Assembly: GCF_004135585.1 (NCBI RefSeq)
Contig: NZ_CP035501.1
Location: 1,413,001-1,477,000, forward strand
DNA length: 64,000 nucleotides
Direction of reading: 5' to 3'
Source: Sphingosinicella sp. BN140058
GTDB lineage: Bacteria > Pseudomonadota > Alphaproteobacteria > Sphingomonadales > Sphingomonadaceae
The position numbers and the translations under genes are program-made. Each line of letters begins with the position of its first letter. Within the stretch, counting starts at the first letter, position 1. The notes below the pieces were generated by a model. That model did not search any database. It was not told the DNA's origin and was given only the letters and a program-made list of their open reading frames with translations. Below, one piece after another: positions 9,338 through 18,080 of this stretch.

Positions 9338-9378
9338 CATAGACGCAGACTATGACGTGGCCATAGCCTCTTCCTATG
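9338..9378. promoter_or_regulatory. Two tandem 17-bp dyads (CATAG-N7-CTATG), probable operators
   Basis: CATAG-ACGCAGA-CTATG at 9338-9354 and CATAG-CCTCTTC-CTATG at 9362-9378: same arms, same 7-nt spacer length, different spacer bases, repeats 24 bp apart. Conservation extends to GGCCATAG-N7-CTATGA in both. They sit in the divergent region between the TonB receptor and the acylase gene, so one dimeric regulator binding two sites could control both. The remaining ~290 bp of this gap shows nothing else I recognise. Confidence 0.65.
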
Positions 9379-9456
9379 ATCGCCCGAGCCTTTGTGATGT
9401 GACGCGTCCGCGGCGGGAACGCTAGCCTTGGTCGTCACGGACGTGGAATATCATTG

Positions 9457-11856
9457 ATGCTCGATCGCCGCTCCTTCCTGCTCGGTTCCGCCGCCGCCGT
9501 GGCGCTCTCGTCTGCGGACGGCGTCGCTGCCGCCGTCCGGCCCACCGCAGGCCAGACGGTTTCGGTGCACGGTCTCTCGGCACCGATCGAGATCATCGAC
9601 GATCCTCATGGCGTGCCGCACATCCGCGCACGCTCGATCCCGGATGCCTTTTTCGGGCAAGGCTATGTCGTCGCCCGCGATCGCCTCTTCCAGATCGACC
9701 TGGCCCATCGCCGGGAACTCGGCCGGCTCGCCGAAGCGTTCGGCGCCGATTTCGCGCCGCACGATGCCACCGCACGCCTGTTCCACTTCCGCGGCGACCT
9801 GGAGGCCGAGCTGGCGCGGGTGCCGCGCAATATCGTTGCCTGCGCACGGGCCTATGTCGCCGGGATCAATGCGCGCATCGACGAGGTGCTCGCCGATCCG
9901 GCCTTGCTGCCCCTCGAATATGCGATCCTGAAGGTCCAGCCGTTGCGGTGGACCCTGGACGATCTGGTGCTCGCCCGCGGCATTCAGGGCGGCAGCGTCG
10001 AGGATGAGGTTCGCCGCGCAAGACTGGCGGGGATGGGCCTGCTCGAACTGGACGCAGTGATCGCGCCCCTGCGCCCGGCCTGGCCGCTGCGCGTCCCCGA
10101 GGGGCTGGACGCCGCCGCCGTCAGCGACGCCGATCTTGGCGCACTGCGCGGTGGCAGTCTGCCGTTCGGATCGATCGTGCCGGGGCCCGAACCCGCCAAC
10201 CCGGCGGAGAATGCCTCGGTCCGTGCCAGTGCCGGCAGCAATGCCTGGACGATCGCGCCGAGCCGGAGCGCCACCGGCCGGCCCATTTTGGCCAACGATC
10301 CGCATCTCGGCATCGGCGGCTTCGGGCCGCGCCATGTTGCGCATCTCACTGCTCCCGGCCTCGACGTGATCGGCGCGGGCTCTCCGGGCCTTCCCGGGAT
10401 CATGCAGGGACATACGGACCGCTTTGCCTTCGGCCGTACGAATTTCCACATCGATCAGGAGGATCTGTTCGTTCTCGAGCTCGATCCCGCTGACCCCGAG
10501 CGTTATCGGCACGGCGAAGGGTGGAAGACGTTCGATCGTACCGAGGTCTCGATCCCGGTGCAGGGGGCGCCGGCGAACCATGCCGTCCTGCGCTTTTCCA
10601 TTCATGGTCCCGTGGTCTCCCACGATCCCGCGAAGCGCCGGGCAACGGCGCTTGCAGCGATCGAGCTGCAGCCGGGCGGCAGCGGAGCGTTCGCGATGAT
10701 CGCGATCAATCTCGCACGCGACTGGCAGAGCCTGAAGGATGCGTTCCGCTTCCACCCCTCGCCGACCAACTTCCATTATGCCGACGTCGACGGCAATCAC
10801 GGCTGGCAGGTAATCGGCTTCGTGCCGGTGCGGCGCCGGGGCGACGGGCTGATGCCGGTGCCCGGCGACGGCCGCTACGACTGGACCGGGATGCGCGACT
10901 TCCGCGCGCTGCCGAGCGAATACAATCCGGCCAAGGGCTGGTTCGCCTCGGCCAACCAGAACAATCTGCCCGCAAACTGGCCGCGCGACCGCATCCCGGC
11001 CTTCTCGTTCCGCGATCCCTATCGCTACGACCGCATCGTCGACGTGCTGAGCGCCCAACCCAAGCACAGCCTTGCCGACAGCATCAAGCTGCAGCACGAC
11101 ACCCTTTCGACACCGGCGCGGCAGCTGATTGCGCTGCTGCCGTCGCGCGCTTCGGCTGCCGCCGCGCCGGCAATCGCCATGCTGCGCGGCTGGGACGGGC
11201 GGATCGATGCCGACAGCGGCGCCGCGGCCTTGTTCGAAATTCTTTGGCGTGATCTCGGCGATCGCATGCTCGCGCGGATCGTACCGGATCGAGCGCGGGA
11301 CCTGGTCGACGAGATCGCACCATCGGTGCTGCTCGGCCTGCTGGAGAAACCCGATGCGCGTCTCGGCGCCGATCCCGACGCGGTGCGGGACGCGCTGTTC
11401 GACGATGCGCTTGCCGCCGCCTGGAGGCAGGCCGAGACCGAGCTCGGCGCTGATCCCGCCTCCTGGCGCTGGGCGCGCCTCCACAAGGTGCGGATCGCGC
11501 ACCCGCTGTCGCGGCTGCCCGCGATCGCCGCGGCCTTTCCGACGATCGAGAGCGAAGGATCGGGCGGCGATTCCTTCACGGTGATGGCGCGCTGGCTGCG
11601 CAGCGCACCGAGCTGGGCGGTGAGCGGCGGCGCCAGCTATTTACAGGTCATCGACGTGGGAGAATGGGACAATTCGCAGATGATCAACCTGCCAGGGCAA
11701 TCGAACGATCCGCGCTCGGCCCATTACCGCGACCATTATACCCCTTGGGTCCGCGGCGAGATGAAGCCGATGCTGTTCAGCCGCACCGCCGTCGATGCGC
11801 AGGCACAAGCACGAACGTTGCTGCGGCCGGCTCGCGGCAAGAGCCGGAGCGGCTGA
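9457..11856 (+). CDS. Penicillin-acylase-family Ntn hydrolase, Tat-exported
   Basis: 799 residues from the ATG at 9457 (a TTG sits one codon upstream). The N-terminus MLDRRSFLLGSAAAVALSS is a twin-arginine signal. The alpha-chain region DPHGVPHIRARSIPDAFFGQGYVVARDRLFQ and the autocleavage junction ASAGSNAWTIAPSRSATG with NDPHL downstream are typical; the nucleophile is Ser261 of SNAW, which becomes the beta-chain N-terminus after self-processing. The family hydrolyses amide bonds of penicillins, cephalosporins, acyl-homoserine lactones or other N-acyl amines; the substrate here is unknown. Divergent from the TonB receptor and sharing its regulatory gap. Confidence 0.92.
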   Translation: MLDRRSFLLGSAAAVALSSADGVAAAVRPTAGQTVSVHGLSAPIEIIDDPHGVPHIRARSIPDAFFGQGYVVARDRLFQIDLAHRRELGRLAEAFGADFAPHDATARLFHFRGDLEAELARVPRNIVACARAYVAGINARIDEVLADPALLPLEYAILKVQPLRWTLDDLVLARGIQGGSVEDEVRRARLAGMGLLELDAVIAPLRPAWPLRVPEGLDAAAVSDADLGALRGGSLPFGSIVPGPEPANPAENASVRASAGSNAWTIAPSRSATGRPILANDPHLGIGGFGPRHVAHLTAPGLDVIGAGSPGLPGIMQGHTDRFAFGRTNFHIDQEDLFVLELDPADPERYRHGEGWKTFDRTEVSIPVQGAPANHAVLRFSIHGPVVSHDPAKRRATALAAIELQPGGSGAFAMIAINLARDWQSLKDAFRFHPSPTNFHYADVDGNHGWQVIGFVPVRRRGDGLMPVPGDGRYDWTGMRDFRALPSEYNPAKGWFASANQNNLPANWPRDRIPAFSFRDPYRYDRIVDVLSAQPKHSLADSIKLQHDTLSTPARQLIALLPSRASAAAAPAIAMLRGWDGRIDADSGAAALFEILWRDLGDRMLARIVPDRARDLVDEIAPSVLLGLLEKPDARLGADPDAVRDALFDDALAAAWRQAETELGADPASWRWARLHKVRIAHPLSRLPAIAAAFPTIESEGSGGDSFTVMARWLRSAPSWAVSGGASYLQVIDVGEWDNSQMINLPGQSNDPRSAHYRDHYTPWVRGEMKPMLFSRTAVDAQAQARTLLRPARGKSRSG

Positions 11857-11886
11857 TCCTCGCGATGCGATCCCCCCTTCCCCGGC

Positions 11887-12555
11887 TCAGAGGACGAGCC
11901 CAGCACCGGGGCGTTCGCGGATCGATGCGGTGCTGTAGGGCGACAGGATGCGCCAGCCCAGCCTGGTGTAGAGCGCGCGGCCGTCCGAGCTTGCGACCAG
12001 CAGTTCGGGTGCGTCTCGCGAAGATTTTGCGCGTTGCAGCGCGGCCATCACCGCCTGTCCCAAGCCCCTGCGGCGGTGATCGGGCGCCGTTTGGATGCGA
12101 TCGTAGATGAACGCGTCCGCGGTTTCAGCCGCAAATCCGCTCGCCGCCACATTGGCGCCGTCCGACATCACGCGCACGGCAATGACTGCGCCATCTCTGA
12201 CGGTCTCGAGACTGTAGCCCGCGGGAAGCGGGCGCTGGTCATGCGGTCCTCCACCTTGCATGAACCAGCTTTGACCATCGACGTGCCATCGCGCCGGAAG
12301 CAGCGCGCGCAATCTTTCTGCCGCGCAGCAGCACTTCAGGAAATGAAGGGGCTCCACGATCTCGTTGCCGAGTTGCACGAGACCTGGAGCAGGTGCGGGA
12401 AAGACCCAGCGAACCACTTCCCTCTCCGCATTGGTGTCGACCCGGTAGCCGCCGCGATCTGGACAAGGTTGCGGCAGCCCGCGGGCGATCGATCGGGCCG
12501 AGAGCCATGCATGCACTGTCTCGCGGCCGAGGCCGTGGTCGGTGGGCGTCTGCAT
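11887..12555 (-). CDS. GNAT-family N-acetyltransferase
   Basis: 222 residues. The C-terminal half has the acetyl-CoA binding signature RIQTAPDHRRRGLGQAVMAAL (R/Q-x-x-G-x-G/A loop) and the YTRLGW ending common to GNAT proteins. The N-terminal ~100 residues contain an odd Cys cluster (LKCCCAAERLRALLPARWHVDG), also seen in some single-domain GNATs of proteobacteria. The substrate is unknown. Start ATG at 12555 with AGGATGAC upstream. It converges with the acylase gene, leaving 30 bp, and is divergent from the DUF6058-like gene. Confidence 0.82.
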   Translation of the reverse strand: MQTPTDHGLGRETVHAWLSARSIARGLPQPCPDRGGYRVDTNAEREVVRWVFPAPAPGLVQLGNEIVEPLHFLKCCCAAERLRALLPARWHVDGQSWFMQGGGPHDQRPLPAGYSLETVRDGAVIAVRVMSDGANVAASGFAAETADAFIYDRIQTAPDHRRRGLGQAVMAALQRAKSSRDAPELLVASSDGRALYTRLGWRILSPYSTASIRERPGAGLVL

Positions 12556-12651
12556 CGATCGTCATCCTGAATTCCAAGTCTCGCCCGTCAACCGCCGCGT
12601 TCCTTCGGCCGTGAGCGTAACGTCGATCCGGCGGGAGGCTAATGCGGGTGC

Positions 12652-13362
12652 ATGAACATGAAGCGTTACATGAACCGCTGGTTTCTCGACCGTCCAGGTT
12701 TCGAGCGTCACCTCCCAACTGGCTGCGCGGTGGACGAACTGATTGCCGCGGCGGCGATCCCGGGAGCGATTTATGGCCGGACGGCGGACGGACGCTGGTG
12801 GAGTGCGCTATCGACTCCCGCAGCGGACCGAGCGGCGATCGTGGCAGCATCGGTGGACCTGTACCACGCTCCCGCTGCTATCTGGTGGGCGCGACGGGCG
12901 ATCCTTGCCGCGCGAGCGCAGGGTGGGAACGCCGCCGATGCCGCAACCACAATCCGCGCCCACTTCCACGCCGGCTTTACCGCGCGCGTGGCGACGGATC
13001 CACTGGCGCCCTACGCTTTCCCGCACTGCTTTCCAGCGGGTCGCTTCGATTCCGGTGCAACCGATTCTGCCGCCGCGGCAGAGTGGAATTCGTGGATCGA
13101 CGGCAGCTACGGCGTATGCCTGAGACGGTTCAGCGCCGAAGCGTGTGTCCGCAAGGAAGCGCTTCGTCACCGCGCCCGTGCGCATCTCGAGGGCACCGGC
13201 CCGCCATTATCGCCGCAGGCGCTGTTCGATGTGGTCGAGGAACTCGAGGCGTTGCTGCTGCCCTTCGCTCCGGAAGAGCGGCCAAATGGCACGCCTGGAC
13301 GGGTGATCGACCGCGCTCTCGCCGCGCTCGCGCTCGGCGGTGAACATCCTTATGCTGACTGA
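12652..13362 (+). CDS. DUF6058-like protein associated with natural-product loci
   Basis: 236 residues, no signal peptide, Ala- and Trp-rich. The layout (YMNRWFLDRPGFERHLPTGCAVDELIAAAAIPGA at the start, EWNSWIDGSYGVCLRRFSAEACVRKEALRHRARAHL in the middle and a tail with EERPNGTPGRVIDRAL) resembles the family labelled DUF6058 natural-product biosynthesis protein; this assignment is from memory and is moderate. GGGAGG at 12633-12638 precedes two possible starts (12652, 12658). It converges with the P450 gene and overlaps it tail to tail by 13 bp. No enzymatic function can be stated. Confidence 0.6.
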   Translation: MNMKRYMNRWFLDRPGFERHLPTGCAVDELIAAAAIPGAIYGRTADGRWWSALSTPAADRAAIVAASVDLYHAPAAIWWARRAILAARAQGGNAADAATTIRAHFHAGFTARVATDPLAPYAFPHCFPAGRFDSGATDSAAAAEWNSWIDGSYGVCLRRFSAEACVRKEALRHRARAHLEGTGPPLSPQALFDVVEELEALLLPFAPEERPNGTPGRVIDRALAALALGGEHPYAD

Positions 13363-14495
13363 CCCACCGGTTCCGACCGGCTCGGCGCGGAGCCCGCGCG
13401 GATCGGCAGCCGCGTCTGATACAGGTCGATGGCGGTGGCGACGCGGTCTGTGGGAACGAGCGGCCGAGCAAGCTCGAAGTCCGGGATGCGATCGAGCAAG
13501 GTAGTGATCGCCGCCGCGACCAGGTTGCGAGTCAAGGCCGTTCCGAGACAGCGATGAATACCCGCCCCAAAGGTGAAGTGCAGCCGCGGCGGGCGATCCA
13601 AAAGCAGTCGATCCGGCGCGTCGAATAGTGTGGGATCGCGGTTCGCGGCAGCGATGCAGAGTCGGACATCCGCGTCGGCGCGGATCGAAATGCCCGCGAG
13701 CGACGCGGCGACGGTGGTGCGCCGGGGCAGCATGAGCTGTGGCGGATGCAGCCGCAGCACTTCGTCCAGGAAGGCGGGCAGCAAGGTGCGATCGGTGATC
13801 AGTGCCGATCGGACATCCGGTTGCTCGATCAGCGTCAGGACTGCGCGCGTGATCACCCTCTCGGTGGTCGTCGTCGAGGCCAGCCACAACAGCCGGATCA
13901 AGCCGCGGGCCTCGACGGGCGACGCGCCGAGGCCGATCAGCGAAGGAAAGAGACGCGCGCCATCGGCCAGCCCGTCGAGCGTCCGGATCAAGGTGAGATG
14001 GCCCCGCGCGAGCGTGGCCGTTTGCCGGGCGCTTTGTGCCGCCACCGTGAATGCTGCCGTGTCGAAGCCGATCAGTTCGGCGGCGACGGCGTAACTGATC
14101 GGCACGCCATAGTCGGCGACGACGTCGAATTGTCGGGCGATGCTGGTTGCCGCAGTGGCGGAGGCGATGTCGACGAGCCGGCGCATCCGTTCGGCGGTGA
14201 ACAGCCCGGCGACGCGTCGGCGAACCTCCCGGTGACGGGGCGGCCCCGCCGCCAGAAGGATCGCGTCGATCTCCTCGTAGGGCGCGCTGGAAAAAAGGTC
14301 CGCTCGGTCCAGCGCCTGCTTCACCGCGGCGTGATCGAGAACGAGCCAGAAGCCCTGTCGTGGCAGGTAATGGACCGGGCCCTCTCGGCGTAGAAGCCGG
14401 TAGTAGGCATGATGATCAACCAGGGCGGCCGGCGCGGCGAGGTCCGGCACTTGGCCCGCTGACGCCGCCGGCATCGGGCGCCGCGAACCGGTCAC
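13350..14495 (-). CDS. Cytochrome P450 with atypical I-helix
   Basis: 381 residues from a GTG at 14495 that overlaps the methyltransferase stop (GTGA); an ATG at 14474 is the alternative. The heme loop FGAGIHRCLG is intact (Cys316 from the GTG) and the K-helix ExxR reads LDEVLRLHPP. The I-helix, normally (A/G)Gx(D/E)T, reads LLWLASTTTTERV: the Gly is Ser and the acidic residue is Thr, so the usual acid-alcohol proton relay is missing. That may point to peroxide use or an unusual reaction. Soluble bacterial class, substrate unknown. Coupled to the methyltransferase, which suggests tailoring of a common product. Confidence 0.88.
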   Translation of the reverse strand: MTGSRRPMPAASAGQVPDLAAPAALVDHHAYYRLLRREGPVHYLPRQGFWLVLDHAAVKQALDRADLFSSAPYEEIDAILLAAGPPRHREVRRRVAGLFTAERMRRLVDIASATAATSIARQFDVVADYGVPISYAVAAELIGFDTAAFTVAAQSARQTATLARGHLTLIRTLDGLADGARLFPSLIGLGASPVEARGLIRLLWLASTTTTERVITRAVLTLIEQPDVRSALITDRTLLPAFLDEVLRLHPPQLMLPRRTTVAASLAGISIRADADVRLCIAAANRDPTLFDAPDRLLLDRPPRLHFTFGAGIHRCLGTALTRNLVAAAITTLLDRIPDFELARPLVPTDRVATAIDLYQTRLPIRAGSAPSRSEPVGQSA

Positions 14496-15442
14496 TCGCT
14501 GGCGGCGGAACAGGGGCCGGGGTCCGAATGCTGGAGCGGCTTGCGGGCCGAGGCGAGCACGTAGGCCGAAACCGAGTCCCGCAGCGAGCGGAGCCGCTCC
14601 GGCGGGGCATCGAAGGCGCGCTCCATCTCGCTGCAAAAGGGCAGCCAGGTGCGCTCGGTCTCGTCGCGGACGAGGACATCGTCGAACCCGGCCGCGCGCA
14701 CGATCTCACGATAGGCTTGCGGCGAAGCCACTGCATTCTCCGGCGGCAGCATCCAGCTTCCGAACCGCTCGACATCGCGGATCAGCATGTCCGCGATCGT
14801 CAGCGTGCCGCCGGGTCGCAACACCCGTAAAGCCTCTCGGAGGAAATCGGCCCGCGTTTCGAAATGCTGGGCGGCTTCGCACGAAAAGATCGCATCCACG
14901 GCACCATCGCGGAACGGCAGGCGCGCCGCGTCCCCCGCGACAGCGAAGGTCACGCCGCGCTGGCGCGCCTGATCCAGCTGCCAAGCGGAGAGGTTGACGG
15001 CGACGACGGTCGCGGTCGGAAATCGCGCGATCAGCCGAGCCGTGGCCGCGCCGATGCCGCTGCCGACATCGAGGATGGTGGCCGGATCGTGCGGAATGGC
15101 GGCGGCGAGCTCGTCCACCAGCTGCTCGCATGCCTCGGTCAACGTCAGTGCGCCGGCGGGGCGGTAACCGACATTGTAATAGCCGCTGTCTCCGTAGAGC
15201 GCGCGCGTGCGATCGGTCCGCAGCAGGTCATCGTAGCGGCCGATGAAATCCTCTTCGCCGCTTATGTGCCCCACGGTGTCGGGCGCGACAATGATCGGGA
15301 TACCATCGGCAACCCGATATGTTGCCCCGCTTCGCGGAGCCGACAGGCTGTCGCCCGTCGGACTTGCCAGCAGCGCCTCACCCGACCCGGGTGCGGCGAG
15401 CAGCGTGAGCAATCGTTCCGAAATCGCCGAGCGGCTTGCCAT
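14492..15442 (-). CDS. Class I SAM-dependent methyltransferase
   Basis: 316 residues. An N-terminal ~50-residue segment (LLAAPGSGEALLASPTGDSL...YRVADGIPI) resembles the Trm112-like domain that precedes many bacterial methyltransferases. Motif I is ILDVGSGIGAATARL, with DAARLPFRDGAVDAIFSCEAAQHF (motifs II-III) and ALRVLRPGGTLTIADML (motif IV). It resembles small-molecule O-, N- or C-methyltransferases of the UbiE / sterol type; the GYYNVGY segment before the SAM domain is common in those. Start ATG at 15442 with GGAG upstream. It precedes and is coupled to the P450 gene. Confidence 0.88.
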   Translation of the reverse strand: MASRSAISERLLTLLAAPGSGEALLASPTGDSLSAPRSGATYRVADGIPIIVAPDTVGHISGEEDFIGRYDDLLRTDRTRALYGDSGYYNVGYRPAGALTLTEACEQLVDELAAAIPHDPATILDVGSGIGAATARLIARFPTATVVAVNLSAWQLDQARQRGVTFAVAGDAARLPFRDGAVDAIFSCEAAQHFETRADFLREALRVLRPGGTLTIADMLIRDVERFGSWMLPPENAVASPQAYREIVRAAGFDDVLVRDETERTWLPFCSEMERAFDAPPERLRSLRDSVSAYVLASARKPLQHSDPGPCSAASE

Positions 15443-15537
15443 CTGGTCTCCTGACGACGGCGATTAGGGCAGAGAGCAAGCGGCCGAACAAGCGCTTTTT
15501 CAACGATCCGGTGCGCAGATCGACCGCTGGCGAGACG

Positions 15538-16224
15538 TCACGCTCCCGCCAGGCGCGGTGTCCAGTCCTCGACCTGACCGGTAATCAGTCTCTGCTCGGC
15601 GATGCGACGCCAGCTTTCCGGAAGCAAAGCGAGGCCGGCCAGGGCTCGAAGATCGCCGAGATCGAGCATGTCGACGAACAGGATGCGGCGGATGCGCTCG
15701 AGCGTCCATTCGGGTGCAACCCGATCCAGTCGGATGAGGTTGTCGCCGGGCGCGACGTCCCCCGCCTCCAGCACCCGGTAATACCAGCCGGTCCGCCCGG
15801 TCTCCTGCATTCGCAGGGCCGTGCCGCGCCGCTCGAAGCGCAGGTCTACGCGATAGCATGGCAGCCGTCCCTGCGAGATCTCCACGATGGCGCTGCCCAG
15901 GCGGAATTTGTCACCGATCGCCACCTCTGCTTCGGTCACCCCGAACGTGGCGATGTTCTCGCCGAACGCGGCCGATCCTGCGAGCAGCGCGTGATCGCCG
16001 AGTTCAGAGCGCCAGGCCCGGTAATGGTCCCGCGGATAATGATGAACGGCCTTGTCCGGTCCGCCATGGTGCTTACGATCACCCTGGGCATCACCCTGCA
16101 ATCCGAGCTTCGAGAGCGCCACGACGCCGGCGCGACCCTGCTTCGCGATGCCGCTCGAAAGCCCATCCGGGCCGAGCGGGCCGAGGGCGCCGGTGCTGAC
16201 GCTTTCGATGGGCCATATGGTCAT
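15538..16224 (-). CDS. MOSC-domain protein (YiiM-like)
   Basis: 228 residues from the ATG at 16224, which has GGGAGAAG upstream; the open frame continues to 16338 but that part has no ribosome site. The core GDAQGDRKHHGGPDKAVHHYPRDHY, FGENIATFGVTEAEVAIGD and QGRLPCYRVDLRF is the MOSC fold with the conserved Cys (PC) thought to hold a molybdenum cofactor or sulfur. YiiM-type proteins reduce N-hydroxylated compounds. About 95 bp separate it from the methyltransferase start, so it may lead the MOSC-methyltransferase-P450 unit. Confidence 0.85.
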   Translation of the reverse strand: MTIWPIESVSTGALGPLGPDGLSSGIAKQGRAGVVALSKLGLQGDAQGDRKHHGGPDKAVHHYPRDHYRAWRSELGDHALLAGSAAFGENIATFGVTEAEVAIGDKFRLGSAIVEISQGRLPCYRVDLRFERRGTALRMQETGRTGWYYRVLEAGDVAPGDNLIRLDRVAPEWTLERIRRILFVDMLDLGDLRALAGLALLPESWRRIAEQRLITGQVEDWTPRLAGA

Positions 16225-16351
16225 GCCGCTTCTCCCGCTTGCGCCATGGCCGAGCCGACGGCGGAGATCAACGCACCTGCCGATACCCGGCACGGCTGAA
16301 GGATCGTTGGCAGCGACGACGCGTTCCGGCTCGTCCATCCGGGGGATTTAC

Positions 16352-17578
16352 ATGATCGAGACACGCGAGCAGCTGATCCACACGCTCACCGAAGCGGCCG
16401 AGATCGAGCACAATCTTTTGTGCTCCTATCTCTACGCGGTGTTCAGCATGAAGCGAGCCGGGGAGCCCGGCCTCGATGATGCGCAAGGCGAAGCGGTCGA
16501 ACGCTGGCGCAAGACCATCCTCAAGATCGCGCTCGAGGAGATGGCGCATCTCGCCTGCGTCAACAATCTGCTGATTGCGATCGGCGGCGCGCCGCATTTC
16601 GACCGCTCCAATTTCCCGGTCGCGCCGGGCTATCATCCGGCCGATGTGGTCGTCCGCTTGACCCCTTTCGATGCCGCGACACTCGATCATTTCATCTTTC
16701 TCGAGCGGCCCGAAGGCATGGCGATGCGCGACGCCGAAGGATTCGAGCCGAGCGGCGAGGAACGCGAAGTGGCGATCGAGGGCGTCACCCCGTCAGCGCA
16801 GGATTATCCCACCGTCGGGGCACTCTATGATTCGATCGCGACCGGGTTCTGCACGTTGGTCGAACATCTCGGGGAGAGCACGCTGATCGATCCCGCTGGT
16901 CGCGCCCAGATGGATTCGGAGCTGATCAAGCTCCCCAACATTCCGCGGGTGACGGACCTCGAAACGGCGCTGTCGGCGATTCGCCAGATCAAGGAAGAAG
17001 GCGAAGGCTCGTCGGGCGGCGAAGGCGTCGACAGCCATTTCGATCGCTTCCGGACCATTCGGGCCGAATGGCAGGCGCTGCACGCCGTCGATCCGGGCTT
17101 CACGCCCGCCTGGCCGGCCGCCCATGATCCGGTGATGCGGCGGCCGATCGATCCGGCGGAACGATTGTGGATCACCGAGCCGGAAGCCGCCGGCCATCTC
17201 GATCTCGCCAACGCCATTTACGGGATGATGCTGAGCGTTCTTTCCCAAACCTTCAGCATCGCCGACGCCGGCGAGCAGCGGCTGTTGATGCGGACGTCTG
17301 TCGAGCTGATGGAGGCGAGTGCGTCGATCTCGAACACTCTGGCACGACTGCCGGCCAACGCCGATCGTCCGGGCATCAACGCCGGCATGACCTTTGCGGT
17401 GCCTCGCAACGCATCCTACCGGCCGCTGGAAGGCCGCGCACGCGCCCTGTTTCTAGAGCGCGCCCGCGAACTCGCAGCGCGGGCGACGCAGATCCTGAAC
17501 GGCGAGACGGCTGAAAAGGCGCTGCGTCGGCTTGGCAATGCGATCGGCCTGCTCGATGGTTCGCGCCTACCCGACTAG
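16352..17578 (+). CDS. Ferritin-like protein of the VioB/iminophenylpyruvate dimer synthase-associated type
   Basis: 408 residues from ATG 16352, preceded by GGGGGA at 16341-16346. The N-terminal four-helix region has EAAEIEHNLLCSYLYAVFS (E17/H20) and LEEMAHLACVNNLL (second ExxH), the diiron ligand pattern of the ferritin-like domain found in VioB, RebD and StaD and in many standalone relatives. VioB/RebD couple oxidised indole-pyruvate imines; standalone members are mostly uncharacterised. No signal peptide. It is divergent from the MOSC gene and followed 31 bp later by an SMI1/KNR4-like gene. Reaction is not inferable. Confidence 0.8.
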   Translation: MIETREQLIHTLTEAAEIEHNLLCSYLYAVFSMKRAGEPGLDDAQGEAVERWRKTILKIALEEMAHLACVNNLLIAIGGAPHFDRSNFPVAPGYHPADVVVRLTPFDAATLDHFIFLERPEGMAMRDAEGFEPSGEEREVAIEGVTPSAQDYPTVGALYDSIATGFCTLVEHLGESTLIDPAGRAQMDSELIKLPNIPRVTDLETALSAIRQIKEEGEGSSGGEGVDSHFDRFRTIRAEWQALHAVDPGFTPAWPAAHDPVMRRPIDPAERLWITEPEAAGHLDLANAIYGMMLSVLSQTFSIADAGEQRLLMRTSVELMEASASISNTLARLPANADRPGINAGMTFAVPRNASYRPLEGRARALFLERARELAARATQILNGETAEKALRRLGNAIGLLDGSRLPD

Positions 17579-17609
17579 ACCTCGATCTATACACGCGGGA
17601 CAGCGGCCG

Positions 17610-18080
17610 ATGGACGACATGATCGCGCAGATCCGGGCGGAGAAGGTCGCCCACGGGGAAGCATGGCAGGCGCCGGCTTCGCCGGACCAGATCCGGCGTT
17701 TGCGGGAGATGCTCCGGGAGGCGTTCGGCGCCGCCCTTTCCGACGACTATGCCGCCTTCTTGTCGCGGACCAGCGGTCTCGATCACGATGGACTCGTTCT
17801 CTACGGCGCCGTTCAGGACGCACATGCGCCGGGACCCGGCAGGTTCTGGCAGGGGCTGATCGCCGCCAACCGGCTCTGGCGAGAAGGGCCGGGACACGAC
17901 GCCTACGTCGTGCTCGGCGACACCGATCTCGATCTGCTCACCGTCGATCTCGATGGTGCCAATCCCACGCTGCGCGACAAGATCTCGGGAGAGGTCACCG
18001 GTCGCTTCGCGAGCGTCGGCGAGATGATCGCGCGCTGCCTGAAAATCCGGATCCAAGGTGGAGGCGCGGTGTCTTCCTAG
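17610..18080 (+). CDS. SMI1/KNR4 (SUKH)-like small protein
   Basis: 156 residues from ATG 17610. The pattern ASPDQIRRLREMLREAFGAALSDDYAAFLSRTSGLDHDGLVLYG is the first half of the SUKH/SMI1-KNR4 fold, and the following GHDAYVVLGDTDLDLLTVDLDG...DK fits its second half (YrhA-like). SUKH proteins bind partner proteins; many are toxin immunity proteins, others are regulatory. No toxin gene is adjacent, so an immunity role is not supported here. It follows the ferritin-like gene closely and may be co-transcribed. Its end overlaps the convergent small gene by 4 bp. Confidence 0.7.
   Translation: MDDMIAQIRAEKVAHGEAWQAPASPDQIRRLREMLREAFGAALSDDYAAFLSRTSGLDHDGLVLYGAVQDAHAPGPGRFWQGLIAANRLWREGPGHDAYVVLGDTDLDLLTVDLDGANPTLRDKISGEVTGRFASVGEMIARCLKIRIQGGGAVSS

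Noticed and set aside
9451..11502. 683-codon minus-strand frame opposite the acylase gene
   Set aside because: His/Arg/Gly-rich shadow of a strongly supported plus-strand enzyme; a known artefact of high GC.
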